A stretch of DNA of 64,000 bases from Geothrix fuzhouensis (GCF_024609325.1 NZ_JANHMQ010000001.1:1426001-1490000), one strand, 5' to 3'. Positions 41,040-52,813 are shown, counted from the first letter of the stretch. The notes: generated by a model not told the origin, from the letters alone. Numbers and translations are program-made.

Positions 41040-43564
41040 GTTCGGTCCTTTTGCTTCATCGCCAACCAGTTCAGGGCCTCCAGCGGCGTCATGCGGCTGA
41101 GGTCCAGGGCTTCCAGCTCGCCGCGCAGCGCATCCGGCTCAACCTCGAACAACGGCAGGGCGGGTTGTGAGGGCATGGGCGCCCGGGGTGGGGCTTCGGG
41201 TGCCTGGGCCAGGAGGCGCTGAGCCTTCTGGATGACGGATTTCGGAAGGCCGGCCAGCCGCGCCACCTGGATGCCATAGCTGCGGTCCGCGGGGCCCGGC
41301 GCCACGCGATGGAGGAAGTGCAGCTGCTCCTCCCACTCCTGCACTTCCACGTGGAGGTTCTGGATGCGGGCGTCGTCCGCGAGCTTCGTCATCTCGAAGT
41401 AGTGGGTGGCGAACAGCGTCCGCGGCGCGCCGCCCTTCAGGTCGCGGAGGAACACGGCGATGGCTTCGGCCAGCGCCAAGCCGTCCCGCGTGGAGGTACC
41501 CCGGCCGATCTCGTCCAGGATCACCAGGCTGGCGGCGGTGGCCTGGTTGAGGATGCGCGCGGTCTCCGTCATCTCCACCATGAAGGTGGACTGGCCCTTG
41601 GCCAGCTGGTCCGAGGCGCCGATGCGCGTGAAGATGCGGTCCACCAGGCCGAAGCGCATGAGCTCCCCGGGCACGAAGGAGCCCGTCTGGGCCAGCACCA
41701 CCAGGAGGGCCGCCGTGCGCAGGAAGGTGGACTTGCCGCCCATGTTGGGGCCCGTGACCACCGCCATGGGCTGGGCCGCGCTGAACTGCAGATCATTGGG
41801 AATGCACTCGCGGCCGAGGCGCGCCTCCAGCATGGGGTGACGGGCGGAGGCCAGCACCAGCTCGCGGTCCTCGCCCAGCTCGGGCCGGGTCCAGCCCGAG
41901 AGCCGCGCCCGCTCTGCCAGCGCCGCCAACACGTCCAGGGCGGCCACGGCGCGGGCGAGGCGCGTGAGGTCCGCGCGATGTTCCAGCACCAGGGCCAGCA
42001 GGCGCTGGAACTGGATGCCTTCCAGGCGCCCCTGGTCGCTCTCGGCGCTGAGGAGCCGCTGCTCGAAGGCCACCAGCTTCTCCGTGGTGAAGCGCTCGGC
42101 GTTGGCCAGGGTCTGCTTGCGCAGGAAGTGTGCGGGCACGGCGCCCAGGTTGGACTTGGTGATCTCGAAGTAGTACCCGAAGACCCGGTTGTACTTGATC
42201 TTCAGGCTGTTGATGCCGGAGGCGGCGCGTTCCTCCTCCTCGAGGTCCAGCATCACCTGCTTGGCGTCCCGGGCCAGGCGGCGTACAGCGTCCAGCTCTG
42301 CGTCCACCCCTTCGCGGACAACCCCACCCTTCTCCAGGTCCAGCGGGGGTGCCTCGGCGAGGCAGCGCTGAAGTTCCGTGAGCAGCGGCGTGCAGAGGGG
42401 CGTGTCGCCCGGCCATAGGCCAAGCTCCCCCACCTCGGAGGCCCAGCCCTCGTCCTGGATCCGTGCGGGCAGCTTCTGGAGCACGGCCAGGCCCTCGCGG
42501 AGCTGGGCCAGTTCCGGCGGCGTCGCCAGGCTCAGGGCCACGCGGCCCAGCAGGCGATCCAGATCCGGCACCTGGCCCAGCAGGGTCTGGATGGGTGTGC
42601 GGCGGCGATCCTCTGTGAGCCAGGCCACCTGGGACCAGCGGCGCTCCAGGGCTGCGCGGTCCCTCAGAGGCTGCTCCAGCCAAGCCTTCAGCAATCGGGA
42701 ACCCAGGCGCGTACGGCACTGGTCCAGCAAGGCCAGCAGCGAGCCCGCACGGCCGCCGTCCAAGCCGTTGGCCAGCACTTCCAGGTGCCGGGCGCTGGTG
42801 GCGTCCAGCAGCGGGCCCGCCGCGCCCAGCTCCAGAGAGACGCCCTGAAGGTGCGCGGGGCGGCCTTTCTGAGTGGCCTCCACGTGGTCCAGCAGCGCCG
42901 CCAGGGCGCCGAGCGCGGCCGGATAGGGATCGAGGCCCACGCCTTCCAGGTGCTGCCAGCCGAAGAAGGCCAGCACCTGCTGCTTCGCGCGCGAGGGCTC
43001 GAAGCGCCAGGCAGGCAGGCGCGTGCGGGCGGCCTCAAGCTCGTGGATGTCCTCGGCGCCTTCCGCCAGGATCAGTTCCTGGGGACCAAGGCGCTCCAGG
43101 GTGGCTCGCAGGGCTTCCTCGCCCTCGCCCGGCAACACCCGCAGTGCGCCGGAGGCCAGCTGCAGCAGGGCCAGGCCCCACATCGATCCAGCACGGTGGA
43201 GCGCGCACAGCCAGCGGGCGTCATCATCCAGCCAGGTGCCGGGCGTGATGATGCGCTTGATGGCACGAGGCAAGAGGCCCTTGACCTCCTCGGCCTTGGC
43301 CGTGGGCTCGGCGATGGCCGCGGAGAAGCCCGCCGCCAGCAGCTTAGGGAGGTAGGACTCCAGGGCAAAGTGGGGCACGCCGCACATGGGCGTCTCGGAT
43401 TCGGAGCCCTTGCCGCGGAGCGTGAGCGCGATCTCCAGCACCGGTGCCGCCCGCACGGCATCCTCGCCCAGGATCTCGTAGAAGTCCCCCATCCGCGTGA
43501 GCAGCACGGCCTCCCCCGCCTCGCGCTTGAGGCCGGCGATCTGCTGCAGCATCGGGGTGGACAT
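41036..43564 (-). CDS. mutS: DNA mismatch repair protein MutS
   Basis: An 842-residue MutS that recognises base mismatches and small loops. The mismatch-binding domain I contains LLTRMGDFYEILGEDAV with the GDFYE of the Phe-x-Glu wedge; the connector, lever and clamp follow. The ATPase carries VVTGPNMGGKSTFLRTAALLV, ILDEIGRGTSTRDGLALAEAI and FATHYFEMTKLADD. The start at 43564 is MSTPMLQQIAGLKREAGE; a longer frame reaches into the inverted repeat beside the GxxExxY gene. The gene precedes, and overlaps, a PNPOx gene. Confidence 0.97.
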   Translation of the reverse strand: MSTPMLQQIAGLKREAGEAVLLTRMGDFYEILGEDAVRAAPVLEIALTLRGKGSESETPMCGVPHFALESYLPKLLAAGFSAAIAEPTAKAEEVKGLLPRAIKRIITPGTWLDDDARWLCALHRAGSMWGLALLQLASGALRVLPGEGEEALRATLERLGPQELILAEGAEDIHELEAARTRLPAWRFEPSRAKQQVLAFFGWQHLEGVGLDPYPAALGALAALLDHVEATQKGRPAHLQGVSLELGAAGPLLDATSARHLEVLANGLDGGRAGSLLALLDQCRTRLGSRLLKAWLEQPLRDRAALERRWSQVAWLTEDRRRTPIQTLLGQVPDLDRLLGRVALSLATPPELAQLREGLAVLQKLPARIQDEGWASEVGELGLWPGDTPLCTPLLTELQRCLAEAPPLDLEKGGVVREGVDAELDAVRRLARDAKQVMLDLEEEERAASGINSLKIKYNRVFGYYFEITKSNLGAVPAHFLRKQTLANAERFTTEKLVAFEQRLLSAESDQGRLEGIQFQRLLALVLEHRADLTRLARAVAALDVLAALAERARLSGWTRPELGEDRELVLASARHPMLEARLGRECIPNDLQFSAAQPMAVVTGPNMGGKSTFLRTAALLVVLAQTGSFVPGELMRFGLVDRIFTRIGASDQLAKGQSTFMVEMTETARILNQATAASLVILDEIGRGTSTRDGLALAEAIAVFLRDLKGGAPRTLFATHYFEMTKLADDARIQNLHVEVQEWEEQLHFLHRVAPGPADRSYGIQVARLAGLPKSVIQKAQRLLAQAPEAPPRAPMPSQPALPLFEVEPDALRGELEALDLSRMTPLEALNWLAMKQKDRT

Positions 43565-43596
43565 GGGGGTCGTTCCTTGAAGAAAAGAAATATGAA

Positions 43597-44037
43597 TTAA
43601 GCGGAGGGTTGCGGAGGGACGGAGGAGAGCGGAGGAACCCTGGAGTTCAAGATGCGTTTGATCCCACCGTCCCTCATGGGCCACCGCCAGAAATTCAGCA
43701 GGAAACCGATTCGTTTTGAAGAACAGCGAAGGTAGGTAAGGAGCTGCGCTTCGTGAAAATCGGTGAGGTGGTCGACGGTCTTCAGCTCCAACACGATTTG
43801 ATCTTCCACCAGCAGATCCAATCTGTACGCGACAGGCACCCGTAGATCCTCGTAGGTGATCCCGATCGGCGCCTGGCGCTCAACTCTCAGACCGGCCTTC
43901 TCAAGCTCGTAATTCAGGCAGGCCTCGTAGGCGCTTTCCAGCAGTCCGGGCCCCAAGGCCCGTTGGACCTTGATTGCACAACCCAAGATGATCTCCGTAA
44001 GGGATGCCCATTCGAGATCTCCGCTTTCCTCCACCAC
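43597..44037 (-). CDS. GxxExxY family protein (PD-(D/E)XK nuclease-like)
   Basis: A 146-residue protein of the GxxExxY family. The name motif is GLLESAYE (residues 33-40). [23 protein letters not shown] has the D...ExK core expected of a PD-(D/E)XK nuclease. The family has no proven function. Both ends of the frame are formed by the inverted repeat: the N-terminal MVEESGDLE region and the C-terminal [15 protein letters not shown] tail are read from the left and right copies of the AAGCGGAGG repeat. The element therefore consists almost entirely of this gene. Confidence 0.85.
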   Translation of the reverse strand: MVEESGDLEWASLTEIILGCAIKVQRALGPGLLESAYEACLNYELEKAGLRVERQAPIGITYEDLRVPVAYRLDLLVEDQIVLELKTVDHLTDFHEAQLLTYLRCSSKRIGFLLNFWRWPMRDGGIKRILNSRVPPLSSVPPQPSA

Positions 44038-44054
44038 TCTGCTTTCCTCCGCTT
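43599..44054. mobile_element. candidate GxxExxY element with about 36-bp terminal inverted repeats
   Basis: Left end AAGCGGAGG-N3-GCGGAG-N4-GGAGGA-G-AGCGGAG (43599-43634) and the complement of the right end (44019-44054), AAGCGGAGG-N3-GCAGAG-N4-GGAGGA-A-AGCGGAG, match in all conserved blocks. The ORF stop codon overlaps the outermost left bases. The same block order makes up both arms of the 97-bp palindrome at 5858-5954. No clear target duplication is visible. That the protein moves the element is an inference. Confidence 0.6.
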
Positions 44055-44150
44055 CTTTTCAGCGTCCTTCCTACCCGTACACCTGCCCCTGGACTCAATC
44101 GAGAAAGCTCGATCTTCCCACAGCCTCGCCGTTGCCGCGAAGATGGAGCC

Positions 44151-45248
44151 ATGGAACGCGTGGACTGCATCGTCATCGGAGCCGGCGTCGTGGGCCTGGC
44201 CCTGGCGCGGCACCTCGCCCAGACGGGGCACGAGGTGGTGGTCCTGGAGGCCGAAGACCGCATCGGCACGGGCATCAGTTCCCGCAACAGCGAGGTCATC
44301 CACGCGGGCATCTACTATCCCGCGAATTCGCTCAAGGCGCGGCTCTGCGTGGCCGGCAACCGGGCCCTCTACGCCTTCTGCGAGGCCCACCACGTGAACC
44401 ACCGCCGCTGCGGCAAGCTCATCGTGGCGGCGGACGACACGCAGATCGAGGCCCTGCGGCAGCTGCGCCTCCGGGCCGAAGCCAACGGCGTGGCTGATCT
44501 CCAGTGGCTGGAGGCCAATGAGGCCCAGCGCCTGGAACCGCGGCTCCGCTGCGCCGCAGCCCTGCTCTCCCCCAGCACGGGCATCGTCGACAGCCACGGC
44601 CTCATGCGGGCCCTGGCCCTGGACGCCGAACGCACCGGTGCAACTATGGTGCTGAAAAGCCCCGTCGTCGGCGGCATGGCCACGGCGGAAGGCCTGCGGG
44701 TGGATGTGGGCGGCGCGGAGCCCATGAGCCTGCTGGCGGAGCGGGTGTTCAACTGCGCCGGCCTGGGGGCCCTGGCGCTGGCCCGCACCTTCGCCGGGAT
44801 CCGCCTGGAGGCCCTCCCGCCCCTGCCTCGGCAGTTCGCCAAGGGCAACTACTTCAGCCTGGCCGGCACCGCGCCCTTCTCGCGGCTGGTCTACCCCATC
44901 CCGGACCAGAGCCACCTGGGCGTGCATCTCACCCTCGACTTGGCCGGCCAGGCCCGCTTCGGGCCCGACGTGGAGTGGATCGACCACGAGACCTACGACG
45001 TGGATCCCCGCCGCGCCGACAGCTTCTACGCGGAGGTCCGCAAATACTGGCCCGGTCTGCCGGACGGAGCCCTCCAGCCGGCCTACGCGGGCATCCGTCC
45101 CAAGCTGCACGGCCCCGGCGAGACCGCGCCTGATTTCCTCATCCAAAGGGAGGACATCCATGGAGTTCCCGGCCTGGTGAACCTCTTCGGCATTGAATCA
45201 CCAGGCCTTACGGCCAGCCTGGCATTGGCGGAGGAGGCCATCCGATAA
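44151..45248 (+). CDS. lhgO: L-2-hydroxyglutarate oxidase/dehydrogenase
   Basis: A 365-residue FAD-dependent DAO-type enzyme that oxidises L-2-hydroxyglutarate to 2-oxoglutarate, a metabolite-repair step. The Rossmann motif is [30 protein letters not shown], followed by the highly typical [17 protein letters not shown]. The C-terminal YAGIRPKL and [17 protein letters not shown] complete the FAD fold. Start 44151 is chosen for the [13 protein letters not shown]-terminus; the frame upstream passes into the repeat region. It stands between the GxxExxY element and clpB. Confidence 0.9.
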   Translation: MERVDCIVIGAGVVGLALARHLAQTGHEVVVLEAEDRIGTGISSRNSEVIHAGIYYPANSLKARLCVAGNRALYAFCEAHHVNHRRCGKLIVAADDTQIEALRQLRLRAEANGVADLQWLEANEAQRLEPRLRCAAALLSPSTGIVDSHGLMRALALDAERTGATMVLKSPVVGGMATAEGLRVDVGGAEPMSLLAERVFNCAGLGALALARTFAGIRLEALPPLPRQFAKGNYFSLAGTAPFSRLVYPIPDQSHLGVHLTLDLAGQARFGPDVEWIDHETYDVDPRRADSFYAEVRKYWPGLPDGALQPAYAGIRPKLHGPGETAPDFLIQREDIHGVPGLVNLFGIESPGLTASLALAEEAIR

Positions 45249-45262
45249 GGTTTTTCCACTCG

Positions 45263-45293
45263 GCACTAAAATTTTTGAAGAAAATTTTAGTGC
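45263..45293. promoter_or_regulatory. 13-bp inverted repeat upstream of clpB
   Basis: GCACTAAAATTTT (45263-45275) is an exact inverted copy of 45281-45293, with a 5-base spacer TGAAG. TTGACA follows directly at 45295-45300. A 13-bp AT-rich palindrome overlapping a probable promoter is more like a repressor site than a terminator. It is not CIRCE (TTAGCACTC-N9-GAGTGCTAA) and not a HAIR element. The candidate regulator is unknown. Confidence 0.6.
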
Positions 45294-45335
45294 ATTGACA
45301 TCATATTTGGCCCACCCTGGAAGCCGAGGTGTTCC

Positions 45336-47909
<2,574 letters not shown>

Positions 47910-48002
47910 CCGCCCTCGTCCGGCAACCGTTCACCTGGCGCTCCGCTTGGTTTGAGGCGGTTTAGGTAAAAAAAGCCTATTCATGCGAAACTTGCCATCA
48001 AC

Positions 48003-49478
48003 TTGTCCTCATCCGATGAGGTTCAGGCCAACGGAGCCGGTGTGACCCTCTCCTCTCCCATCCCTATCCTCATCGTGGACGACGAGGCGGACCTCCGGAA
48101 TCTGCTGGTGGAAGCCCTGGCGGACGAGGGCTACGCCGCGGAAGGTGCCGAAGATGGCGCCCAGGCCTTGAAGCTGGTGCGGCAAAGGCATTTCCCGGTC
48201 ATCTTCACCGACCTGAACATGCCGGGTGGACTATCCGGCCTGGAGCTGCTGCGGGCCATCCACGAAGAGGATCCGCGCAGCCTCGGCATCCTCATGACCG
48301 GCTACGCGACCACGGAATCGGCCATCCAGGCCCTCAAGCGCGGGGCCTACGACTTCATCCAGAAGCCCTTCAAGCTGGTGGAGATCGAGGCCAGTCTGGG
48401 GCGGGCCCTGGAACACTACCGATTGCTGCGGGAGAACGAGGAATACCAACAGAACCTGGAATGCATGGTGCAGGACCGAACTCAGGAGATCCTCGGCCTG
48501 AAAAACGACATCGAGCGACTGTTCGAAGGCTTCGTGAACGCCTCCGTGACCGCCATCGAGGCCCGCGATCCCAGCACCTCCGGCCATTCGAGCCGCGTGG
48601 CCGAACTCACCGTGGGCCTCGCGGAAGCCGTGAGCCTGACGCCGAACGGTCCGTACGGAGAACTCCAGTTCACCCCGGTCCAGATCCGCGAGATCCGCTA
48701 CGCGAGCCTGCTGCACGACTTCGGCAAGGTAGGCGTTCGCGAGCAGGTGCTGGTGAAGGCGAAGAAGCTCCACCAGGAACGCCTGGAGAGCATCTACCAA
48801 CGCCTTCACCAGCGCGCCCTCGAAGCCATGCGGGACCGGATGCTGGACGCCTGGGCCCGGGGGCAGACCTTCGATCATGACCAGCTCGGGCGGCTGCTGC
48901 GGGAGCAGGAGGAAGAGACCCGGCGCATCATGGACCTGGTCCGGCGCAGCAACGAACCCACCGTGCTGCCCCAGGATGTGGCCCAGGAGTTGGACACGCT
49001 GGAGGACCTCACCTACCAGCACTGGAGCGGGGACCGCCGCATCCTCTTCGAGCCCAGCGACCTTGATCTGCTGCGGATCCCCAAGGGCAGCCTGTCCCTC
49101 GAGGAACGCGAGGAGATCCAGAGCCACGTCACCCACACCTACCGCTTCCTCATTCAGATTCCGTGGACGATCGAGCTGGCGGCCGTGCCCGACATCGCCT
49201 ACGCCCACCACGAGCGAATGAACGGGCGCGGCTACCCTCGGCACCTGACCGAACCCGACATCCCCGTGCAGAGCCGCCTGATGGCCGTGACCGACGTGTA
49301 CGACGCGCTCACCGCCTCTGACCGTCCCTACAAGGCCGCCGTAAGCGTGGAACGGAGCCTGGAGATCCTCGACCAGGAGGCCAGGATGAACCTGCTGGAT
49401 AAGGAGGCGCTGCGCATCTTCATCGAGGCCCGGATCTACGAGCGAACCCTGGGCCACGGGAGGACGGCCGCCTCATGA
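48003..49478 (+). CDS. response regulator with HD-GYP domain
   Basis: A 491-residue protein. An N-terminal receiver domain (residues 20-140) contains LIVDDEADLR, the phosphoacceptor aspartate in IFTDLNMPG and a lysine in FIQKPFKL. A coiled coil (residues 145-180) leads to an HD-GYP phosphodiesterase: LLHDFGKVGV, HHERMNGRGYP and DVYDALTASDRPYK. About 115 residues of charged, helical sequence are inserted between the HD and HHE motifs, which is unusual. The likely action is hydrolysis of c-di-GMP. TTG at 48003 is used; GTG at 48042 is an alternative. It overlaps the nagZ-like gene by ATGA. Confidence 0.85.
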   Translation: MSSSDEVQANGAGVTLSSPIPILIVDDEADLRNLLVEALADEGYAAEGAEDGAQALKLVRQRHFPVIFTDLNMPGGLSGLELLRAIHEEDPRSLGILMTGYATTESAIQALKRGAYDFIQKPFKLVEIEASLGRALEHYRLLRENEEYQQNLECMVQDRTQEILGLKNDIERLFEGFVNASVTAIEARDPSTSGHSSRVAELTVGLAEAVSLTPNGPYGELQFTPVQIREIRYASLLHDFGKVGVREQVLVKAKKLHQERLESIYQRLHQRALEAMRDRMLDAWARGQTFDHDQLGRLLREQEEETRRIMDLVRRSNEPTVLPQDVAQELDTLEDLTYQHWSGDRRILFEPSDLDLLRIPKGSLSLEEREEIQSHVTHTYRFLIQIPWTIELAAVPDIAYAHHERMNGRGYPRHLTEPDIPVQSRLMAVTDVYDALTASDRPYKAAVSVERSLEILDQEARMNLLDKEALRIFIEARIYERTLGHGRTAAS

Positions 49479-50488
49479 CCGATCCGCACCAGCTTCTCTG
49501 GACCGGCTTTCGCGGCGTGGATGCCCACGCGGTGGAACTGCCGTTCACGCCGGGTGGTCTCATCCTCTTCGCCCGGAACCTGGATCCAGACCCCGAAGCC
49601 GGCCCCTCACGTTGCCGGGCGCTGGTGGACGGCCTCCAGGCTCGCTATGGGGGGGAGCTGCCCCTGGCCGTGGCCCTGGACCAGGAGGGTGGTCCCGTGA
49701 GCCGCCTGCGGCCCTGGGTGGGCCCCACACCGCCCCTCCGGCAGATCTGGACCCGCGGCGGCACGGAGAGATGTGCCGCCTGGGGCCGACTCTGGGGCGA
49801 AGGCCTCCGCCTGCTGGGCTTCAACGTGGACTTCGCGCCCGTGGTCGACCTCTGGGACGGGCACCCCGAGGCCGGCATCGGCGACCGGGCCGCCAGCGCC
49901 GATCCCGCCGAGGTGGCCGCCGCCGCGGGGGCCTTTCTCCACGGCCTCGAATCCACCGGCGTCCGGGGCTGTCTGAAGCACTTCCCCGGCCTCGGTGGCA
50001 CCACCCTCGACAGCCACCAGGGCCTGCCCGAGCTCTCAGCCACCACCCAGGTGGACTTCAACGCCAAGGCCTTCATCCCCCTGGCCCATCCCGATCGGCT
50101 GGTGATGGTGGCCCACCTGCGAACGCCCGCCTCGGCCCCCCTGCCCGCCAGCCTGCACCGCGGTTCCGTGGCCTCGAACCCCTGGGGCATCCAGGGCCGC
50201 TTCCTGCCGGACGATCTGGAGATGGGTGGCTGCGCCGACTGGAGCTGGGACGACCGCGTGCGCCTTGCCCTTGAAGCGGGCCACCAGTGGCTGCTGGTCT
50301 GCCAGACGCCCGAAGGCTGGTCCGCCTGCGCCGATGCCGCGGCCCGCCTGCCCGAATCCCTCTGGCAGGCCCCTCTCCAGGCGACCCGCGTCATGCGCCG
50401 GAACCTGGCCCGCGCCATCCCGTTCGATCCTCGGGCCTGGGAGACTTGGCGCGAGCAGCTGCGCCAAGCGGTCCACCGGGACAGCTGA
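49475..50488 (+). CDS. glycoside hydrolase family 3 (beta-N-acetylhexosaminidase, NagZ-type)
   Basis: A 337-residue GH3 enzyme. KHFPGLGGTTLDSHQGLP is the catalytic loop with its aspartate-histidine pair, and LPDDLEMGG carries the nucleophile. The N-terminal GLILFARNLDP and AVALDQEGGPVSRLRPW match NagZ, which removes N-acetylglucosamine from muropeptides in cell-wall recycling. Usual SDDLSM is DDLEM here. The gene overlaps the HD-GYP gene on one side and the GGDEF gene on the other, an unusual neighbourhood. Confidence 0.85.
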   Translation: MTDPHQLLWTGFRGVDAHAVELPFTPGGLILFARNLDPDPEAGPSRCRALVDGLQARYGGELPLAVALDQEGGPVSRLRPWVGPTPPLRQIWTRGGTERCAAWGRLWGEGLRLLGFNVDFAPVVDLWDGHPEAGIGDRAASADPAEVAAAAGAFLHGLESTGVRGCLKHFPGLGGTTLDSHQGLPELSATTQVDFNAKAFIPLAHPDRLVMVAHLRTPASAPLPASLHRGSVASNPWGIQGRFLPDDLEMGGCADWSWDDRVRLALEAGHQWLLVCQTPEGWSACADAAARLPESLWQAPLQATRVMRRNLARAIPFDPRAWETWREQLRQAVHRDS

Positions 50489-51408
50489 TGGCCGGCCGCG
50501 TCCTCATCGTCGACGACAACGCCATGATCCGCAACGAGATCAAGGCAGTCCTGCTGCGGGATGGCGAATTCACCCACTTCCTGGAGGCGGCGGATGGCCT
50601 CACCGCCTTCAAGACCATCATGGAGACCCCCCCAGACCTGGTGCTTTGCGACCTGGTGATGCCGGGCTTCGACGGGCTGAAGTTCCTGGGCCTCAAGGCC
50701 AGCCGCAAGGAGCTGGAGCAGATTCCCGTGATCATGCTCACCGCCGAGGACGACCTGGACCGCAAGGCCGAGATCCTGGAGCGGGGCGCCTCTGACTACG
50801 TCACCAAGCCCTTTCATGAGAAGGAACTGCTCGCCCGGGTGCGCATCCACACCAAGCTCAAGCGGCTCCAGGACGAATTGAGAGAGATGAACACCCGGCT
50901 CGAAGCGCAGTCCGTCACCGACGCCCTCACGGGCCTGGCGAACCGGCGCCTCCTCATCTCCCGGCTGAACGAGGAGGTGCGGCGAGCGCGGCGCACCATG
51001 GTCCCCCTCTCGTTGGTGATGATCGACATTGACTACTTCAAGCTTGTGAACGACACCTACGGTCATCCCATGGGCGATGTGGTGTTGCGCAATATCGGCG
51101 CCATGCTGAACACCAGCCTCCGGGCCACGGATCTCGCCGCGCGCTACGGTGGCGAGGAGTTCACCCTGGTGCTTCCCTATACCGACGCCACCGCGGCCAT
51201 GCGGGTTGCGGAAAACCTGCGAGAGAAGTTCGCCAACCTGGATCACCTCCTGGGCAACGCGACCCTCCGAAAGACCATCAGCCTGGGGGTCGCCGCCCGC
51301 GAAGGCAAGGCCGAGATCCCAGATGCCGAGGAGCTCCTGAAGCGGGCCGACGAGGCCCTCTACCGCGCCAAGCAGGGCGGCAGGAACCGAGTGGAGCGGG
51401 CGGAGTAG
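50488..51408 (+). CDS. response regulator with GGDEF diguanylate cyclase domain
   Basis: A 306-residue protein. The receiver part (residues 1-120) has LIVDDNAMIRNE, the phosphoacceptor in LVLCDLVMPG and the lysine in DYVTKPFHE. The cyclase part (residues 135-306) has DALTGLANRRLL, the active GGEEF motif, and an RxxD inhibitory site (RATD) five residues before it. It should make c-di-GMP under feedback control. Start overlaps the previous stop (TGATG). It is the third gene of the HD-GYP/GH3/GGDEF operon. Confidence 0.92.
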   Translation: MAGRVLIVDDNAMIRNEIKAVLLRDGEFTHFLEAADGLTAFKTIMETPPDLVLCDLVMPGFDGLKFLGLKASRKELEQIPVIMLTAEDDLDRKAEILERGASDYVTKPFHEKELLARVRIHTKLKRLQDELREMNTRLEAQSVTDALTGLANRRLLISRLNEEVRRARRTMVPLSLVMIDIDYFKLVNDTYGHPMGDVVLRNIGAMLNTSLRATDLAARYGGEEFTLVLPYTDATAAMRVAENLREKFANLDHLLGNATLRKTISLGVAAREGKAEIPDAEELLKRADEALYRAKQGGRNRVERAE

Positions 51409-51413
51409 GTTTC

Positions 51414-51489
51414 GGCTGTCAGCCACTACAAAAAGGACGCGGCCCGAAGGGCCGCATCCTTTCCCACTGATAGCTGAGAGCTGACAGCC
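51414..51489. terminator. nested hairpin terminator between the GGDEF gene and metK
   Basis: The inner stem (51432-51445 with 51449-51462: AAAGGA and GCGGCCC against their complements with one mismatch) has A- and T-runs on both sides, so it can terminate transcription from either direction. An outer perfect pair GGCTGTCAGC (51414-51423) and GCTGACAGCC (51480-51489) encloses it. The outer pair reaches the metK stop codon. Confidence 0.8.
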
Positions 51490-52631
51490 TACTTGGCAGC
51501 GGCGCGCAGCGCCTCCACCTTGTCCGTCTTCTCCCAGCTGAACTCGGGGCGGCCGAAGTGGCCGTAGGCGGCGGTAGCGCGGTAGATGGGGCGGCGCAGA
51601 TCCAGGGCCTCGATCATGGCCTTGGGAGTGCAGCTGAAGACCTCGCGCACGGCGCGGACGATGGCCTGATCGGACACCTTGCCCGTGCCGAAAGTGTCCA
51701 CGGCGATGGAGACGGGCTCGGCCACGCCGATGGCGTAGGCCAGCTGGATCTCGCAGCGATCCGCCAGACCTGCCGCCACGATGTTCTTGGCGATGTAGCG
51801 GCCCATGTAGGCAGCGCTGCGGTCCACTTTGCTGGGATCCTTGCCGGAGAAGGCGCCGCCCCCGTGGTGGCCACTGCCGCCGTAGGTGTCGACGATGATC
51901 TTGCGGCCCGTGAGGCCCGTGTCGCCCATGGGCCCGCCCACCACGAAGCGGCCGGTGGGGTTCACGTGGAAGATGGTCTGGGCGTCCAGCAGCTCCTGCG
52001 GCAGCGAGGCCTTGATCACGTCCTGGATGACCGCGTCGCGGATGCAGTTCTGGGTGATGTGCTCGTCGTGCTGGGTGGAGATGACGACGGTGTGGATGCG
52101 CTGGACCTTGTCCCCGTCGAATTCCACCGTGACCTGGGACTTGCCGTCTGGCCGCAACCAAGGCAGCTGGCCGTTCTTGCGAACCTCCGAGAGCTTCCGC
52201 GTCAGCAGGTGGCTGAAGTGGATGGGCGCGGGCATCAGCTCGGGAGTCTCCCGGCAGGCGTAGCCGAACATCAGGCCCTGGTCGCCTGCGCCGCCGGTGT
52301 CCACGCCCATGGCGATGTCGGGGCTCTGCTGGTCGATGGTCACCATCACCGCGCAGGTGGCGTAGTCGAAGCCCTTGATGTGGTGGTCGTAGCCGATGTC
52401 CTTCACCACGTCACGCACCAGCGCGGCGACGGGGATGTAGGTCTCGGTGGTGATCTCCCCCGCCACCAACACCAGGCCCGTGGTGAGGAGGGTCTCGCAC
52501 GCAACGCGGCTGCGGGGATCATCCTTGAGGGCCGCGTCCAGCACGGCGTCGGAAATCTGATCCGCCATCTTGTCGGGATGGCCTTCGGTGACGCTTTCGG
52601 AAGTGAACAGGTGACGCCCCTGGGCGGCCAT
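51489..52631 (-). CDS. metK: S-adenosylmethionine synthetase
   Basis: A 380-residue MetK that makes SAM from methionine and [50 protein letters not shown], the P-loop-like [18 protein letters not shown] and [10 protein letters not shown] are family signatures. It is convergent with the GGDEF gene and divergent from a lipoprotein gene; the 180-base spacer has a 16-bp perfect palindrome (52653-52668) near the RBS. No known SAM riboswitch is apparent. Confidence 0.97.
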   Translation of the reverse strand: MAAQGRHLFTSESVTEGHPDKMADQISDAVLDAALKDDPRSRVACETLLTTGLVLVAGEITTETYIPVAALVRDVVKDIGYDHHIKGFDYATCAVMVTIDQQSPDIAMGVDTGGAGDQGLMFGYACRETPELMPAPIHFSHLLTRKLSEVRKNGQLPWLRPDGKSQVTVEFDGDKVQRIHTVVISTQHDEHITQNCIRDAVIQDVIKASLPQELLDAQTIFHVNPTGRFVVGGPMGDTGLTGRKIIVDTYGGSGHHGGGAFSGKDPSKVDRSAAYMGRYIAKNIVAAGLADRCEIQLAYAIGVAEPVSIAVDTFGTGKVSDQAIVRAVREVFSCTPKAMIEALDLRRPIYRATAAYGHFGRPEFSWEKTDKVEALRAAAK

Positions 52632-52652
52632 TCGGGACTCCTAGGAATTCCC

Positions 52653-52668
52653 CCGGAAGCGCTTCCGG
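52653..52668. promoter_or_regulatory. 16-bp perfect palindrome upstream of metK
   Basis: CCGGAAGCGCTTCCGG, centred between 52660 and 52661, lies 21 bases upstream of the metK start codon and just upstream of its AGGAG. It might be a protein-binding site or a hairpin without a loop; SAM-I or SAM-II riboswitch signatures are not seen. Confidence 0.35.
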
Positions 52669-52813
52669 AGGAAACGGAAAGTATATCGTGAGGCTGCTGG
52701 TCCTACATCTTTCGGATGACGCGGGAAACCTTGCCATGCTCTAGCCTGAAGGACTAAGGTGGAATGTTTCCATCCCCGAAGCGCTATCTTAAGCCCCCTC
52801 AGTGGAGGAACCC

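Noticed and set aside
45263..45293. CIRCE operator upstream of clpB
   Set aside because: The repeat is GCACTAAAATTTT with a 5-base spacer, not TTAGCACTC with a 9-base spacer.
52632..52813. SAM riboswitch in the metK leader
   Set aside because: None of the conserved SAM-I, SAM-II or SAM-IV cores could be found on the minus strand; only a simple palindrome is present.
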